DNA from: Dyadobacter sp. CY261
GTDB lineage: Bacteria > Bacteroidota > Bacteroidia > Cytophagales > Spirosomataceae
NCBI RefSeq assembly: GCF_021440085.1
Contig: NZ_JAKCPW010000017.1
Coordinates: forward strand, 1 to 64,000
Reading direction: 5' to 3'
DNA: 64,000 nt
The stretch's first letter is position 1; each line of letters begins with the position of its first letter. The position numbers and the translations under genes are program-made. The notes under the pieces are model-generated. The model was given only the letters and a program-made list of their open reading frames with translations. It ran no database searches and was not told where the DNA came from. This document shows, piece after piece, positions 35,641-45,375 of this stretch.

Positions 35641-38600
35641 ATGAAAAAAATCTTACCTCCTTCAAAAAGTGCGTCCCAGTTACTTTCAGCTACGTTACGT
35701 ACCAAGTCGGCCCTGTTGCTTTTGCTGCTGCTGACCCTGTTTTCGTCCGTGGCGTTTGCGAAGATACGGTATGTAAAACCGGGTGCGCGAGGTAGCGGAG
35801 ATTCCTGGTCTGACGCGCACGGCACGCTGCAGACGATGATCGATGCCAGTGAAAGTTCGGACCAGGTGTGGGTTGCAGGCGGGACGTACCGGCGCCCGAA
35901 TATACTTGAGCCTTTTACATTAAGACAAGGTGTAAGTGTATATGGTGGCTTTGCAGGCAATGAGAAGGAACTGTGGGAGCGAAATCTTATAAACACCGCA
36001 AACAAAAGCACATTACTGGGTCATGACTTTTGTACTGTTAGCAATTATGGCATCACAGAAGCCCTGCTGGACGGGTTCACTATTACTGGTGGGAGCTGGG
36101 AAACAGGTGCGGGAATTCGCAATCAGAAAGCCTCTGTGACAATTGCCAATTGTATAATCGCCGGTAATGAAAGTACTTCTGGCTATGGGGTGCAGGGTTG
36201 GGGTGGCGGGGTTTACAACACTGATGACGCAAAACTAACGCTTATCAATTGTGTCATCAGTGGCCACGCCGCGCAATATGGAGCCGCAATAGATAATTCC
36301 CGGAGTGATTTGGCACTTTATAATTGTACCATCAGTGGAAACTTAGCACATGATTCCAGAGACGGAGTCATTGAGAATAGCGGCAGGTTAGTCGTCCGAA
36401 ATACCATCATTTATGGGAACTCAGGAGTTTCTATAAAAAATTTCCCAAACTTCGGAGGCGAGATTGATATCCAAAGCAGCCTGGTCCAGGGAGTGACCGG
36501 TACGGAAAATGGGAACATAAGCGGTAATACCGACCCGCTTTTTGTCGCCCAGATTGTACCAAGCAAAACTCCTTCGACTGGAGGTGACTACCACCTTCAA
36601 CACTGCAGCCCTGTTCGCAATATGGGCAGCAACGCATTCTACAAGCAGGCAGAGCTCGAAACTGGTTTTTCATCAGCCACAGATGTTGCCGGTGGGTTTC
36701 GCATATTTGGTGGATATGTGGATATGGGTGCTTATGAACAGCAAATTGATTATAACGGTCCAAGTGAAGCGGGGATCATTTATGTAAAAGCAGGGGCGGG
36801 CGGCACTGGCGGGAGTTGGGGCTGCGCGATGGGTGATCTGCAGGAAGCCATTAATACAGCAGTCAAAGGCAACCAGATATGGGTTGCCGGCGGTACTTAT
36901 GTGCCGATATATCCCGCCAATAACCGGGGAGACGGAGATTACAAACCGGGCAACCGCGACAATGCCTTTGTGCTGAGAGACGGTGTGCAGATATACGGGG
37001 GGTTCAGCGGTAACGAAACCTCACTGGCCAGCCGGTCTGTCAGTTCCAGTCGCCCCAGTATCTTAAGCGGGGATTTAAACGGGGATGACGGTTCAGCGAA
37101 ATATGGCGATAATGCCTACCACGTTGTCGTCCTACCCGGTGGTACGGTCCGCCTCGATGGTTTTACGATATCGGGCGGGAATGCCACCGGGGAAGGTTCG
37201 CTCAATATCACAGGGGAAATCAATGGATTACTAGTCGAGCGGGGCAAAGGCGGCGGCATGAATATATACTCCGACGGGGAGAGTTCTTTCAGCAACCTGA
37301 TCATAGCGGGCAATAGTGCAAAAGAAGGCGGCGGTATCTCATTACGTAGCTCAAAGGCGCTGACGATAACGGGTTCGGTCATCACGGGCAACACGGCATC
37401 GGTGGAAGGAGGAGGCATGTTTATTGATAATATTGCGCCGGTACTGACCAATGTGACGATCAGTGCCAATGTGGCTCCCAAAGGAGGGGGTATTGCGCTG
37501 GAATTTGTGTCATCATTCCAGACATTCCGTAATAGCATTGTATATAGTAATTCGGGCGGAAGTGTTTTTTTGGGTAATCAGAGTGCCGGGTTTAATCCGC
37601 AATACAGTTTGGTCCAGGATGTTACCAATTCGTCTGACAATAATATTTCCGGCGGCACGAACCCTATGTTCAGAAGCCCTCTGGCCGCCGGACTGAGCAC
37701 AAAAGGAGATTACAGGTTGAACACTTGCAGCCCTTTAATTAATTTGGGAAATAACGCATTGTATGAGGCAGGACAAACTCCGGGCCTAACAGAAATTGCA
37801 AAGGATGTCGTCGGCATCGCCCGGATCTTTGACAATACTGTCGATGTAGGCGCCTATGAGTCAAGCAGTGTCAAACAGCCTTCCGCAGGGCAGGGTAGCT
37901 TATCTGCTACTCCTGAAAGTTGTTCGGGAAGTTTCTTTGTCCCGTTCACATTTACGGCTACATCGGGTACAGGTCCATTTAATTTAACCATTAATGATGT
38001 CATCTATGCCAAAGTAGTCAGTGGTGTCCCGTTCCTGTCCAAATCGGAAATCACTAGCACCACCACCTTCACGGTGACCTCCATTGCCAGTGAAGGCAGC
38101 TGCCCGCGCACCATCGACATTACCGGGCCGTCGGTGGAGGTAATCGCAGGTAGCTACCAGGCCAGCCTGACGGGCAGTTCCATCTGTGCGGGAGATAACG
38201 GGAGGCTGACATTAACGGCAACAGAAGGCACGGGCCCATTGACGGCGGTTGTCAATGGGATAACCTATAATAACCTACTCAGCGGCGTAGCTTTCGAAGT
38301 GAGCAGTCCATTTGATGAAAATTATAAGTTATCCTCTGTAAAATGGGCTAATGGCTGCACACGCACTGAAAATTTTAAGCAAAGTTTGGCATCTGTTGTG
38401 ACCAGGCAAGGCATTGTGCATTACGTAAAACAAGGTGATTCTGGCGATGGCCTGAGCTGGGCCACAGCCAGCGGCGATTTGCAGGGGATTCTTAATCAGG
38501 CTTGCGCGGTAGACACTATTTTTGTTTCTGGCGGGACTTACAAACCCAGCGGCGTACCGTATTTTGTGTCCACAACGGACAATAGGGATTTTACTTTTCT

Positions 38601-40656
38601 GCTGATCAACGGCGTGAAACTGTATGGCGGCTTTGCCGGAACAGAAACTAATATCAACCAGCGCGTCAGGGGGAATGTCACCACATTGAGCGGGAATATC
38701 GACAATGACGACAATCTTAGTGACGATTCTTACCACGTGGTACTTTCAGTGGGGGACAATGCGAATGCGGTCTTTGACGGTTTTACAGTAACTGGCGGGA
38801 AAGCGGAGGGTGAAGGATCATTGTCAGTCGGGTCTGTATCGGTTTCCAGAAATGATGGTGGGGGAATGTCCGTTATTGGCAATGCCCCGAAGATCAGTAA
38901 TGTTACTTTTAGTTCAAATATTGCCCGGCGCGGCGGCGGCTTGTCTTTGGAATCGGGCACTGCTTCCATTTCCAATGCGAACTTTACAAGCAACACTACC
39001 TATGGCGATGTGGGCGGAGGGATTTTCCTGGATGCCGGTTCGTCATCGGTCCTTACCAATTGTGTGATTGACCATAACACCGCAGGAGGCAGTGGGGGAG
39101 GGATTTCAAGTTACGCCGCGACACTTACGCTATCCAATTGCATCGTCAGCAACAATATGGGAGACGAAGGAGGCGGCATGTTTTTATTTCTCAGCACAGC
39201 CAATGTTTTCAATTCCACCATTATTGCGAATAAAACTTTGAAAGAGGTCGGCGGGGTTCTTGCCAAAAACTCGGCATTCCGGGCAAGGAACAGTATCTTC
39301 TGGCGAAATGTGGAAAAGGAGCTCGTGGTTGATATAGAACCTGGCGCTTCTGGTTCCGACGATGTGGGCTACTCGCTGGTGGACGGAGGGTATTTGGGGG
39401 AAAGTATTGTAAATGCGGCCCCGGGATTTGTAGATGCTTCTAATCCTGCCGGTCCCGACGGGATCTGGCGGACCGGCGATGACGGTTTGCAGATTAATTG
39501 CGACAGTCCGGCGGCAGAAGCGGGCACGGGCGATACGCCAGCGTTGGATATCCTCGGGATAAAAAGGGCCAATCGTCTGGACCTGGGTGCTTATGAAGCC
39601 CCCAGCAGCGGGATAGCAAGTAAAAACATCAGCCTGACCATGGAACAAGCGCCCAATAGCATTGTGACCTATGGCGATTGCGCCAACCAGGTTGCAACCA
39701 TTGATGGGAACGGACCTGCTTATAATCTCAGCGGAGAGGTGACGGCCAAAGTGTGGGTGGAAAGCAATCAGCCAGTCCAATACCTCAAACGTCATTATCA
39801 GATCACCCCTGTCGAGAACAGGGAAACCGCTACAGCCAAAGTAACGCTTTATTTTACCCAACAGGATTTTACAGATTTCAATACTCAAACCCCCGCACCT
39901 GCATTGAAACTGCCTATCAACGCAGAAGATGCAGAAAACTACAAAGCGAACCTGCGAATCGAAAAGCGCGATGGTACCGGCGATGAAAATGGCACGCCCG
40001 GTTCTTATTCAGGCACCCCGGTCACCATCGGCCCGTACGAAGCCAATGGGAAAGTGGAGTGGAACGCCGGTGCAGACCGCTGGGAGGTAAGTTTTGAAGT
40101 GACGGGTTTCAGCGGGTTCTTCATAAAAACCATAGAGTCTGCATTGCCGCTTCGTCTGATCAGTTTCACCGCCCTTAAGGAAGACGGGGGCAATTTGCTC
40201 CGGTGGAGCACGGCAGGTGAAGTAAACACTGGCAATTTTGAAATCCAAAGCAGTACCGATGCGAAAAGTTTTAAAAAAGTAGCCTTGGTCGGTGCCGGTG
40301 GCAGCGGTGACCACCAATACAGCTATTATGATTATGCGACATATAACGGCACCATCTATTACCGGTTAAAAATGTCGGATTTGGACAGGACTTTTACTTT
40401 CAGCAGGATTATTTCGCTTGGCAGTGACGGTAGTGCCACCAACATTTATCCCAATCCGGCAGCAGATGCGGTTACTTTCGAAGTGAGTAGTGCGCTGCTG
40501 AACAGCACAGTCATTTTGTATGATCTTATGGGACGAAAGTTGCAATGTATAGTTATCACCACCAACCCGCAACAGGTCGATATCGGTTCTCTGACGAGTG
40601 GGTTTTATATTTTAAGATTTGCAAATGGGGCATCAGGGCGATTTGTGAAAGAATGA
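35641..40656 (+). CDS. giant T9SS beta-helix surface protein with three modules
   Basis: The 1671-residue protein has a signal peptide (SALLLLLLLTLFSSVAFA) and three related beta-helix modules opening at RYVKPGARGSGDSWSDAHGT, IYVKAGAGGTGGSWGCAMGD and HYVKQGDSGDGLSWATASGD. Each has a VAGGTY-type turn, a YGGF turn, GGGM/GGGI repeats, and ends in a DxGAYE motif. Ig-like domains separate modules two and three. The C-terminal part repeats that of the 31714 protein: VTLYFTQQDFTDFN, VTGFSGFFIKT, LLRWSTAGEVNTGNFEIQSS and the T9SS tail from IYPNPAADAVTF. It should be secreted by the T9SS and held on the surface; polysaccharide binding or adhesion is inferred. Confidence 0.9.
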   Translation: MKKILPPSKSASQLLSATLRTKSALLLLLLLTLFSSVAFAKIRYVKPGARGSGDSWSDAHGTLQTMIDASESSDQVWVAGGTYRRPNILEPFTLRQGVSVYGGFAGNEKELWERNLINTANKSTLLGHDFCTVSNYGITEALLDGFTITGGSWETGAGIRNQKASVTIANCIIAGNESTSGYGVQGWGGGVYNTDDAKLTLINCVISGHAAQYGAAIDNSRSDLALYNCTISGNLAHDSRDGVIENSGRLVVRNTIIYGNSGVSIKNFPNFGGEIDIQSSLVQGVTGTENGNISGNTDPLFVAQIVPSKTPSTGGDYHLQHCSPVRNMGSNAFYKQAELETGFSSATDVAGGFRIFGGYVDMGAYEQQIDYNGPSEAGIIYVKAGAGGTGGSWGCAMGDLQEAINTAVKGNQIWVAGGTYVPIYPANNRGDGDYKPGNRDNAFVLRDGVQIYGGFSGNETSLASRSVSSSRPSILSGDLNGDDGSAKYGDNAYHVVVLPGGTVRLDGFTISGGNATGEGSLNITGEINGLLVERGKGGGMNIYSDGESSFSNLIIAGNSAKEGGGISLRSSKALTITGSVITGNTASVEGGGMFIDNIAPVLTNVTISANVAPKGGGIALEFVSSFQTFRNSIVYSNSGGSVFLGNQSAGFNPQYSLVQDVTNSSDNNISGGTNPMFRSPLAAGLSTKGDYRLNTCSPLINLGNNALYEAGQTPGLTEIAKDVVGIARIFDNTVDVGAYESSSVKQPSAGQGSLSATPESCSGSFFVPFTFTATSGTGPFNLTINDVIYAKVVSGVPFLSKSEITSTTTFTVTSIASEGSCPRTIDITGPSVEVIAGSYQASLTGSSICAGDNGRLTLTATEGTGPLTAVVNGITYNNLLSGVAFEVSSPFDENYKLSSVKWANGCTRTENFKQSLASVVTRQGIVHYVKQGDSGDGLSWATASGDLQGILNQACAVDTIFVSGGTYKPSGVPYFVSTTDNRDFTFLLINGVKLYGGFAGTETNINQRVRGNVTTLSGNIDNDDNLSDDSYHVVLSVGDNANAVFDGFTVTGGKAEGEGSLSVGSVSVSRNDGGGMSVIGNAPKISNVTFSSNIARRGGGLSLESGTASISNANFTSNTTYGDVGGGIFLDAGSSSVLTNCVIDHNTAGGSGGGISSYAATLTLSNCIVSNNMGDEGGGMFLFLSTANVFNSTIIANKTLKEVGGVLAKNSAFRARNSIFWRNVEKELVVDIEPGASGSDDVGYSLVDGGYLGESIVNAAPGFVDASNPAGPDGIWRTGDDGLQINCDSPAAEAGTGDTPALDILGIKRANRLDLGAYEAPSSGIASKNISLTMEQAPNSIVTYGDCANQVATIDGNGPAYNLSGEVTAKVWVESNQPVQYLKRHYQITPVENRETATAKVTLYFTQQDFTDFNTQTPAPALKLPINAEDAENYKANLRIEKRDGTGDENGTPGSYSGTPVTIGPYEANGKVEWNAGADRWEVSFEVTGFSGFFIKTIESALPLRLISFTALKEDGGNLLRWSTAGEVNTGNFEIQSSTDAKSFKKVALVGAGGSGDHQYSYYDYATYNGTIYYRLKMSDLDRTFTFSRIISLGSDGSATNIYPNPAADAVTFEVSSALLNSTVILYDLMGRKLQCIVITTNPQQVDIGSLTSGFYILRFANGASGRFVKE

Positions 40657-40865
40657 GATATACAGAGGCATGATGGGCATTTGATTTTATTGATGGCATT
40701 GTAACCACCGCTATGGCTTGTAGTCCGATCCCGTTTGCAGGTAACGGTACAGTCAGCTCGAAGAATCCGCCTTCGGATGCCAGCGAGGTAAATGGCGATT
40801 GTAGCAAAATCGCTGGGTTTACTATTTGCGATCAAATCACATGGAACCTTTTACCTTGGGAAGCA

Positions 40866-41220
40866 TCAGCAATCCATTACCGGTGACATTAATAAGTTTT
40901 TAAGGGTGAAACAGCAAGAGTAAATACCAATTACATCAATTTGTCTGCTCCCGTTATTAAGTTTTTCAAACGGAATGGGTGCACTTCGTAATATCTTCGA
41001 CAAGCCTTCTCTCAAACTTGTATAAACAATTTCACTATCGTGGTGACCGATGACGAATTCTCCGCCTCCATGACCACTTGTTAATTGAAAATTGGGCCGT
41101 TCTTTTAAATGTGCATCACCGGTTAATAAACCAATAATCAGTGTAAGAAAGGGTACATTGCTTACGGCAATAATGCATAATATTATTGCAATCCGTATTA
41201 TTTTTTTTTGTAATTATCAT
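40866..41220 (-). pseudogene. small membrane-anchored protein, frameshifted in a nine-A run
   Basis: From ATG 41218-41220 the frame breaks after six codons, but removing one A from the nine-A run (41201-41209) gives a smooth 117-residue protein: a membrane helix, IAIILCIIAVSNVPFLTLII, then ERPNFQLTSGHGGGEFVIG, HHDSEIVYTSLREGLSKILR and FEKLNNGSRQIDVIGIYS. I do not recognise a family. Its unbroken reading outside the homopolymer suggests a recent change or an assembly error. Confidence 0.5.
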
Positions 41221-41387
41221 TCACAAGCTCTCATTAAATACCGACTAGTTTTAAACGTAATTGCGCTGCTGCCAAACTTGGCTGGAAAAATAGCGAGTTG
41301 TGAAATGTCCGCACAATGTATTTAAATGGCACCAATTTCGACCTTGCATGGAACTGTTTCCTAATTCAAAATAAGGTAGAAGGGTGT

Positions 41388-41573
41388 CAAACTTTATGAT
41401 TTTACAATCTTCGCGTGGCCTTTTTGATTGGCGGTCACATGATACATCACCGGCCCCGACCAGGAGGCGCTATCCTGGTGGCTGGCAGGATCATGAAAAA
41501 TCTTTCCGACCTGGGCTGTCAGATAGCCATTGTTCTTGAAATGGTGAGGCAGGGTTATGGCACCGGGCGTCGA
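41388..41573 (-). pseudogene. sulfatase remnant
   Basis: The minus strand reads STPGAITLPHHFKNNGYLTA, QVGKIFHDPASHQDSASWSG and VMYHVTANQKGHAKIV. This is the segment after the active-site cysteine in iduronate-2-sulfatase-like enzymes (TLP.hFk.nGY.t..vGKifHdp). About 60 of the usual 470-500 residues remain, without the formylglycine motif. Confidence 0.65.
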
Positions 41574-41624
41574 AGTCTATGGATAGACAAATAAGATCTC
41601 AATTTGTCTGTCAGTTTTACAGAA

Positions 41625-41711
41625 ATGCGTAAATCAGGTGATTTATCGGATAAGCAACTTCTGAAAGCATTTCAGGAGGGTTCGGTAGTGGCTTTTGAAG
41701 TTTTTGAGTAG
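41625..41711 (+). pseudogene. ECF sigma factor N-terminal fragment
   Basis: The 28-codon frame MRKSGDLSDKQLLKAFQEGS followed by VVAFEVFE and a stop is the start of a typical ECF sigma-70 gene (D..LL.aFq.Gs..AFe.ly). Nothing of regions 2 or 4 follows. Confidence 0.5.
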
Positions 41712-41871
41712 TCAGCTGCCTTGAACGCCTACGCTCAGGCGCAGTCAGCAGCAGGGAATTGCCATTCACTCAAAAAATCCGCAACTGACTACAATTATTT
41801 GGTATTCAATTGCTTAAATGTGATTTTATTTTCTACTTCCCAAGCCGTTTCCGGCCCTCAACATTCGTACG

Positions 41872-42708
41872 ATGATCTATAAAAAAATTGCGCCCTGCAT
41901 TTTGCTGAAACCATTCGTGGAAACTTTTTTCGTATGGGAGACCTCGATCAATCACAGCTCAATTCCAAAAATTGAATCTCCGCCGACAGGATTTGCCTCG
42001 ATGGTGTTTAATTATGGCTCAACTTATAAGGTGGATAATATAAAAAAGGGAGAGATCACTGTTCCTGCCAGCTTCGTGACCGGGCAGCAAACAAAAAAAT
42101 ATCAGATCAGCCTCCTCGGAGATCTCGGTATGATCGGCATTGTGTTTAAACCTTCGGCATTGTTTACGATACTTGGTATTCCAATGTATGAGTTTAACGA
42201 CGAACGCATTAGTTTGAGTGACATTCTTGGTGTCGAGGCAGACTATTTATTGCAGCACATTCAGGACAGCACGTGCCAGCTTCAGCGCCTTGAAATTTTA
42301 GAAAGGTACCTGATCAAACTACTCCAAAAGTCCCCAAGGTCACCGGATCGGACTGATCACATTGCCAATCTCATTCACGAAAGACACGGTGTACTCTCGA
42401 CCCAAGATCTAATGAAGGAACTCTATGTCTGTCACCGGCAATTTCAACGGCTGTTTCTAATGAAAGTAGGTGTCAGCGCCAAGTATTTCGCCAGGATTTG
42501 CAGGGTGAGCGACTTATGTGCCCGAATGGCCGCCAAAAAATGGGATATCGCTGACTGGAATGACCTTGTTCATCACTATGGTTATTACGATCAGTCTCAT
42601 TTTATCAAAGAGTTTGCGGAATTTATGGGAAAGGCCCCGTCGGGATACATCAGGTCCAATCAGGAACTAGCAAACTATGTTGATACGTCCAAAGTTCGGA
42701 TGGACTAA
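41872..42708 (+). CDS. AraC-family transcriptional regulator
   Basis: The 278-residue protein has an N-terminal effector-like domain of the DUF6597 type (IAPCILLKPFVETFFVWETS, VFKPSALFTILGIPMYEFND) and a C-terminal AraC double helix-turn-helix from about 170 (ERHGVLSTQDLMKELYVCHR, QFQRLFLMKVGVSAKYFARI, HHYGYYDQSHFIKEFAEFMG). AraC regulators usually activate an adjacent operon, here probably the two genes starting at 42789. The inducer is unknown. Confidence 0.9.
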   Translation: MIYKKIAPCILLKPFVETFFVWETSINHSSIPKIESPPTGFASMVFNYGSTYKVDNIKKGEITVPASFVTGQQTKKYQISLLGDLGMIGIVFKPSALFTILGIPMYEFNDERISLSDILGVEADYLLQHIQDSTCQLQRLEILERYLIKLLQKSPRSPDRTDHIANLIHERHGVLSTQDLMKELYVCHRQFQRLFLMKVGVSAKYFARICRVSDLCARMAAKKWDIADWNDLVHHYGYYDQSHFIKEFAEFMGKAPSGYIRSNQELANYVDTSKVRMD

Positions 42709-42751
42709 TCACAATGTCGTTTTTTTACAATACTGTCTTTCTTGCTCCCGG

Positions 42752-42759
42752 TAGCTTTG
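42752..42759 (+). promoter_or_regulatory. -7 promoter element TAGCTTTG
   Basis: TAGCTTTG fits the Bacteroidota TAnnTTTG -7 hexamer-like element and lies 30 bases before the ATG at 42789. A clear -33 TTTG is not seen at the right distance, fitting a promoter that needs an activator. Confidence 0.45.
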
Positions 42760-42788
42760 TGACAATATAATCATTCAATCACAAGCAC

Positions 42789-43580
42789 ATGAAAAAGTTA
42801 ATAGTACCATTTTGCCTGCTTCTTCTGGCAGGGTTTACAGCATTCAGGCCGGTCAGTAAAGTAGACGGCGTATTTATTAGGTCGGCTTACAAATTTGGCG
42901 ACATGAAGGATTGGGGGAAGGACGATTCTTTAACGGTGATCAAGGTATTGCGAGACGGATTTTGGATGGTCGCCTACTATGACGACAATAGAAAGGGCCG
43001 TGCTTCCTTCAACGGCCTTGCAGGAGGAACATATGAGATCGCAAATGGAAAATACGTGGAGCATATCAGCTTCTATTCCTGGGATTCCACGGCTGCCGGG
43101 AAAACATTCGCATTCGATTTCGAGGTGAGCGATCAGTCTTTTGAGCAGCACGGCCAGATCAATTCGGATAAGTATAAAGACTATCCGATTCATGAGAAAT
43201 TCAAACGGCTGCAAGCTGATGCGCCATTGGCAGACAAGCGATTGGAAGGCATCTGGAAAATGACGCAAGGAGAATGGAAAGGGACCGGTCGACTTGGAGA
43301 AGGCATTTACAAAAATACGACTACCATAAAGATATTCTCCTATCCGATCGCCATGTACGCGTACTACAATGAGGCGACCAGAAGCTTTCAGGGCGGAGGC
43401 GGAGTTCGTTATAAGTTTAATGGCGAAACACTGACGGAAACCAATGAGTTTTGGTCATGGAAGCCGGATGGCAGTCGAAAAGGATTGTTACAGACACACC
43501 AGATCGCTTTTGATAAAAACAAAATGACGCAAAAAGGCTGGGAAGGCAAGCTGCATGAAGAATACGAAAAACTACGGTAA
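42789..43580 (+). CDS. secreted protein with two lipocalin-like halves
   Basis: The 263-residue protein has a signal peptide (LIVPFCLLLLAGFTAF). Two similar halves are visible. FNGLAGGTYEIANGKYVEHI and SFYSWDSTAAGKTFAFDFEV in the first correspond to FQGGGGVRYKFNGETLTETN and EFWSWKPDGSRKGLLQTHQI in the second, and each half ends in a short basic segment. The pattern recalls DUF4488/lipocalin-type Bacteroidota proteins that bind small hydrophobic molecules. No catalytic residues. It is followed after 27 bases by a SnoaL-like gene and preceded by an AraC regulator. Confidence 0.65.
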   Translation: MKKLIVPFCLLLLAGFTAFRPVSKVDGVFIRSAYKFGDMKDWGKDDSLTVIKVLRDGFWMVAYYDDNRKGRASFNGLAGGTYEIANGKYVEHISFYSWDSTAAGKTFAFDFEVSDQSFEQHGQINSDKYKDYPIHEKFKRLQADAPLADKRLEGIWKMTQGEWKGTGRLGEGIYKNTTTIKIFSYPIAMYAYYNEATRSFQGGGGVRYKFNGETLTETNEFWSWKPDGSRKGLLQTHQIAFDKNKMTQKGWEGKLHEEYEKLR

Positions 43581-43607
43581 TCAGATCAATAAAAAAAAAC
43601 GGAAAAT

Positions 43608-44051
43608 ATGGAAACCATTAAAAAAGAAAGTCTCTCAGAACTGACCCGCAAAGGAACCTGCGTCGAATTTTTCTCCGCCTACCAGGACCTTGATACAGAC
43701 AGGATGATCAGCCTTGCCACCCCGGAAGCGACAGTATCCTTTATCCCGCTGGGCGAGGATGGAAAGGGATTGTTCCGGGAATTCGGAAAAAATGTGTGGA
43801 GCCTGCTCATGGATTGCTTCCCCGATCTTGACAATACAGTCGATGCAATGGTTTCTGAGAACGAAGCTGTTGAATGCAGGGTTCTGATCTTTGGCACACA
43901 GCAAAAAGACTTCCTGGGCCTGCGTGCAAAAGGGCTGCGGTTCGAGAGCGAGCACATTTTTGTATTCCGATTTAACGCGGATGATCAGATCGTTGACCTG
44001 ACCATTGATTGGGACCATGCTGGTTTCGTTGCCCAGCTGAGCGGACAATAA
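43608..44051 (+). CDS. SnoaL-like polyketide cyclase/ketosteroid isomerase family protein
   Basis: The 147-residue protein starts with an alpha-helical segment (GTCVEFFSAYQDLDTDRMIS), then EATVSFIPLGEDGKGLFREF and strands ending FRFNADDQIVDLTIDWD, the SnoaL fold. VWSLLMDCFPDLDNTVDAM is the region where SnoaL cyclases keep conserved PD residues. It is probably cotranscribed with the 42789 gene and ends before a strong terminator at 44073. Substrate unknown. Confidence 0.78.
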   Translation: METIKKESLSELTRKGTCVEFFSAYQDLDTDRMISLATPEATVSFIPLGEDGKGLFREFGKNVWSLLMDCFPDLDNTVDAMVSENEAVECRVLIFGTQQKDFLGLRAKGLRFESEHIFVFRFNADDQIVDLTIDWDHAGFVAQLSGQ

Positions 44052-44072
44052 CAAGCTGTGGCATAGAAAGGA

Positions 44073-44118
44073 AAAATGGTTAAAAAGCACCTTGTCAGGC
44101 CTGCTTTTTAACCATTTT
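44073..44118. terminator. bidirectional intrinsic terminator
   Basis: AAAATGGTTAAAAAGCA, a 12-base loop and its exact 17-base inverse complement form a strong hairpin with A- and T-rich edges. It sits between the convergent genes ending at 44051 and 44205 and can stop transcription from both sides. Confidence 0.8.
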
Positions 44119-44204
44119 AAATATCCCGGCTCTCAAACCGTCACAGAAAATCGCAATTATCGGATTGTCTGTAAATTGAATGTTGACTTTTTAGTCAGCC
44201 CGAA

Positions 44205-45077
44205 CTACTCCAAAACGATGCGATCTGGCACCTGGTCCAGCTCGTAATATTGGTGACTTACGTTGTTTCCTGAAACCTTCACAATTCGAAAGCCCGACGG
44301 ATCTTTCCCCAACGGTTTCCCTACCGGCCCTGTCGTCACCATCTCGATGTCCCCTGATTTACCGAATGCATTTCGGTGATAGTGTCCTGCGAATATGTGA
44401 CTGACTCCATATTGCTTAAATAGAGCCATATACTTCTCTCTTGTTGATATGGGGATGTTGAAGTATTCGTCCTTTTCGCCGGGATCATTCAGGAACCAGC
44501 TGTGATGCTGAAAAATCAGCAGCGGCCCGTCAGATGAGCGCCTGGCTTTTTTAAGCTGTTTATTCAGCCACTTCGCTTGAGCAGCCGCCTCTTTTTCAAC
44601 ACCGCCGGGGCTTTTAAAATACAGCGAATTCAGAACGATGCCCCGCATGTTCTGATGGCTGATAAGATAATAATCCTTCCCGAGCTCATTCCGGTAAGTG
44701 GCAATATCGCTTTCCTTGGGATCGTTGGTCACGTCGTGGTTGCCGGCCACGTGATAAATCGGAATGGCGGGATCAAGCAGTGCTACGATCCGCTTATATT
44801 CCTGCATTTGTGCTTTGTCTGCGGGTTTGTTGATCAGGTCTCCTGTGATTACAACGAAAGCGGGACGAAGCCGGTTTGCGGCTGTAATGGCCTTTTCAAA
44901 GTTTTCGGTTTCCTTTTCAAAGCTCTTATTATCCGTAAAAAAACCAAACTGGCTATCGGTCATCTGGATAAAGAAGAAAGGCCGCTGTTTCTGCGCTGAT
45001 GCCACCAGGCTAATGAAGCAAAAAAAGACGGCCAACGCCTGCATTCTAATTGTTTGTACCATTGGGATATGACTCAT
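44205..45077 (-). CDS. secreted calcineurin-like metallophosphoesterase
   Basis: The 290-residue protein has a signal peptide (MQALAVFFCFISLVASAQ); translation could begin at 45077, 45062 or 45044. The metal-binding motifs of the calcineurin superfamily are in order: FIQMTDSQFG, VITGDLINKP, VAGNHDVTND, FQHHSWFLND and FAGHYHRNAFG. It hydrolyses phosphate esters in the periplasm or outside the cell; the physiological substrate is not evident. It faces the SnoaL-like gene with a shared terminator. Confidence 0.9.
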   Translation of the reverse strand: MSHIPMVQTIRMQALAVFFCFISLVASAQKQRPFFFIQMTDSQFGFFTDNKSFEKETENFEKAITAANRLRPAFVVITGDLINKPADKAQMQEYKRIVALLDPAIPIYHVAGNHDVTNDPKESDIATYRNELGKDYYLISHQNMRGIVLNSLYFKSPGGVEKEAAAQAKWLNKQLKKARRSSDGPLLIFQHHSWFLNDPGEKDEYFNIPISTREKYMALFKQYGVSHIFAGHYHRNAFGKSGDIEMVTTGPVGKPLGKDPSGFRIVKVSGNNVSHQYYELDQVPDRIVLE

Positions 45078-45375
45078 TGAGTTGATTACCTGCCTTCATT
45101 CTGTGGCCGAAGTTTCGGGTTTGCATCCATCTCACTTTGCGGGCCTGGGCAGAGCATATATTGTTCGTTGAAAGTTACGCCACTTTCAGCTGTCCTTAAG
45201 GAACTACACTAATTTCGCCACTACGTGTCGTTCGTTTGGGGTACTAACAGAGTCCTATGATATGGTTAAGAGTCCGATAGAGTTCAAATGGCGATTTTCT
45301 CAGGTAAACCGGCTTTGTAACCTCAAACCGGTTAAAACTAGTTTCCCAGATTTGTGCCTTAGCTTTTTCGTCAGT

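Larger units (their letters stand above)
40657..41871. other. 1.2-kb region of gene remnants
   Basis: No intact gene is visible. A minus-strand reading near 40690-40800 (EGGFFELTVPLPANGIGLQA) resembles the last strand of a glycoside hydrolase but is too short to call. The frameshifted membrane protein, sulfatase piece and sigma-factor piece listed separately make up most of the rest. Confidence 0.5.

Noticed and set aside
39184-39888. Minus-strand ORF of 234 codons
   Set aside because: It is antisense to the third module and tail of the giant beta-helix gene.
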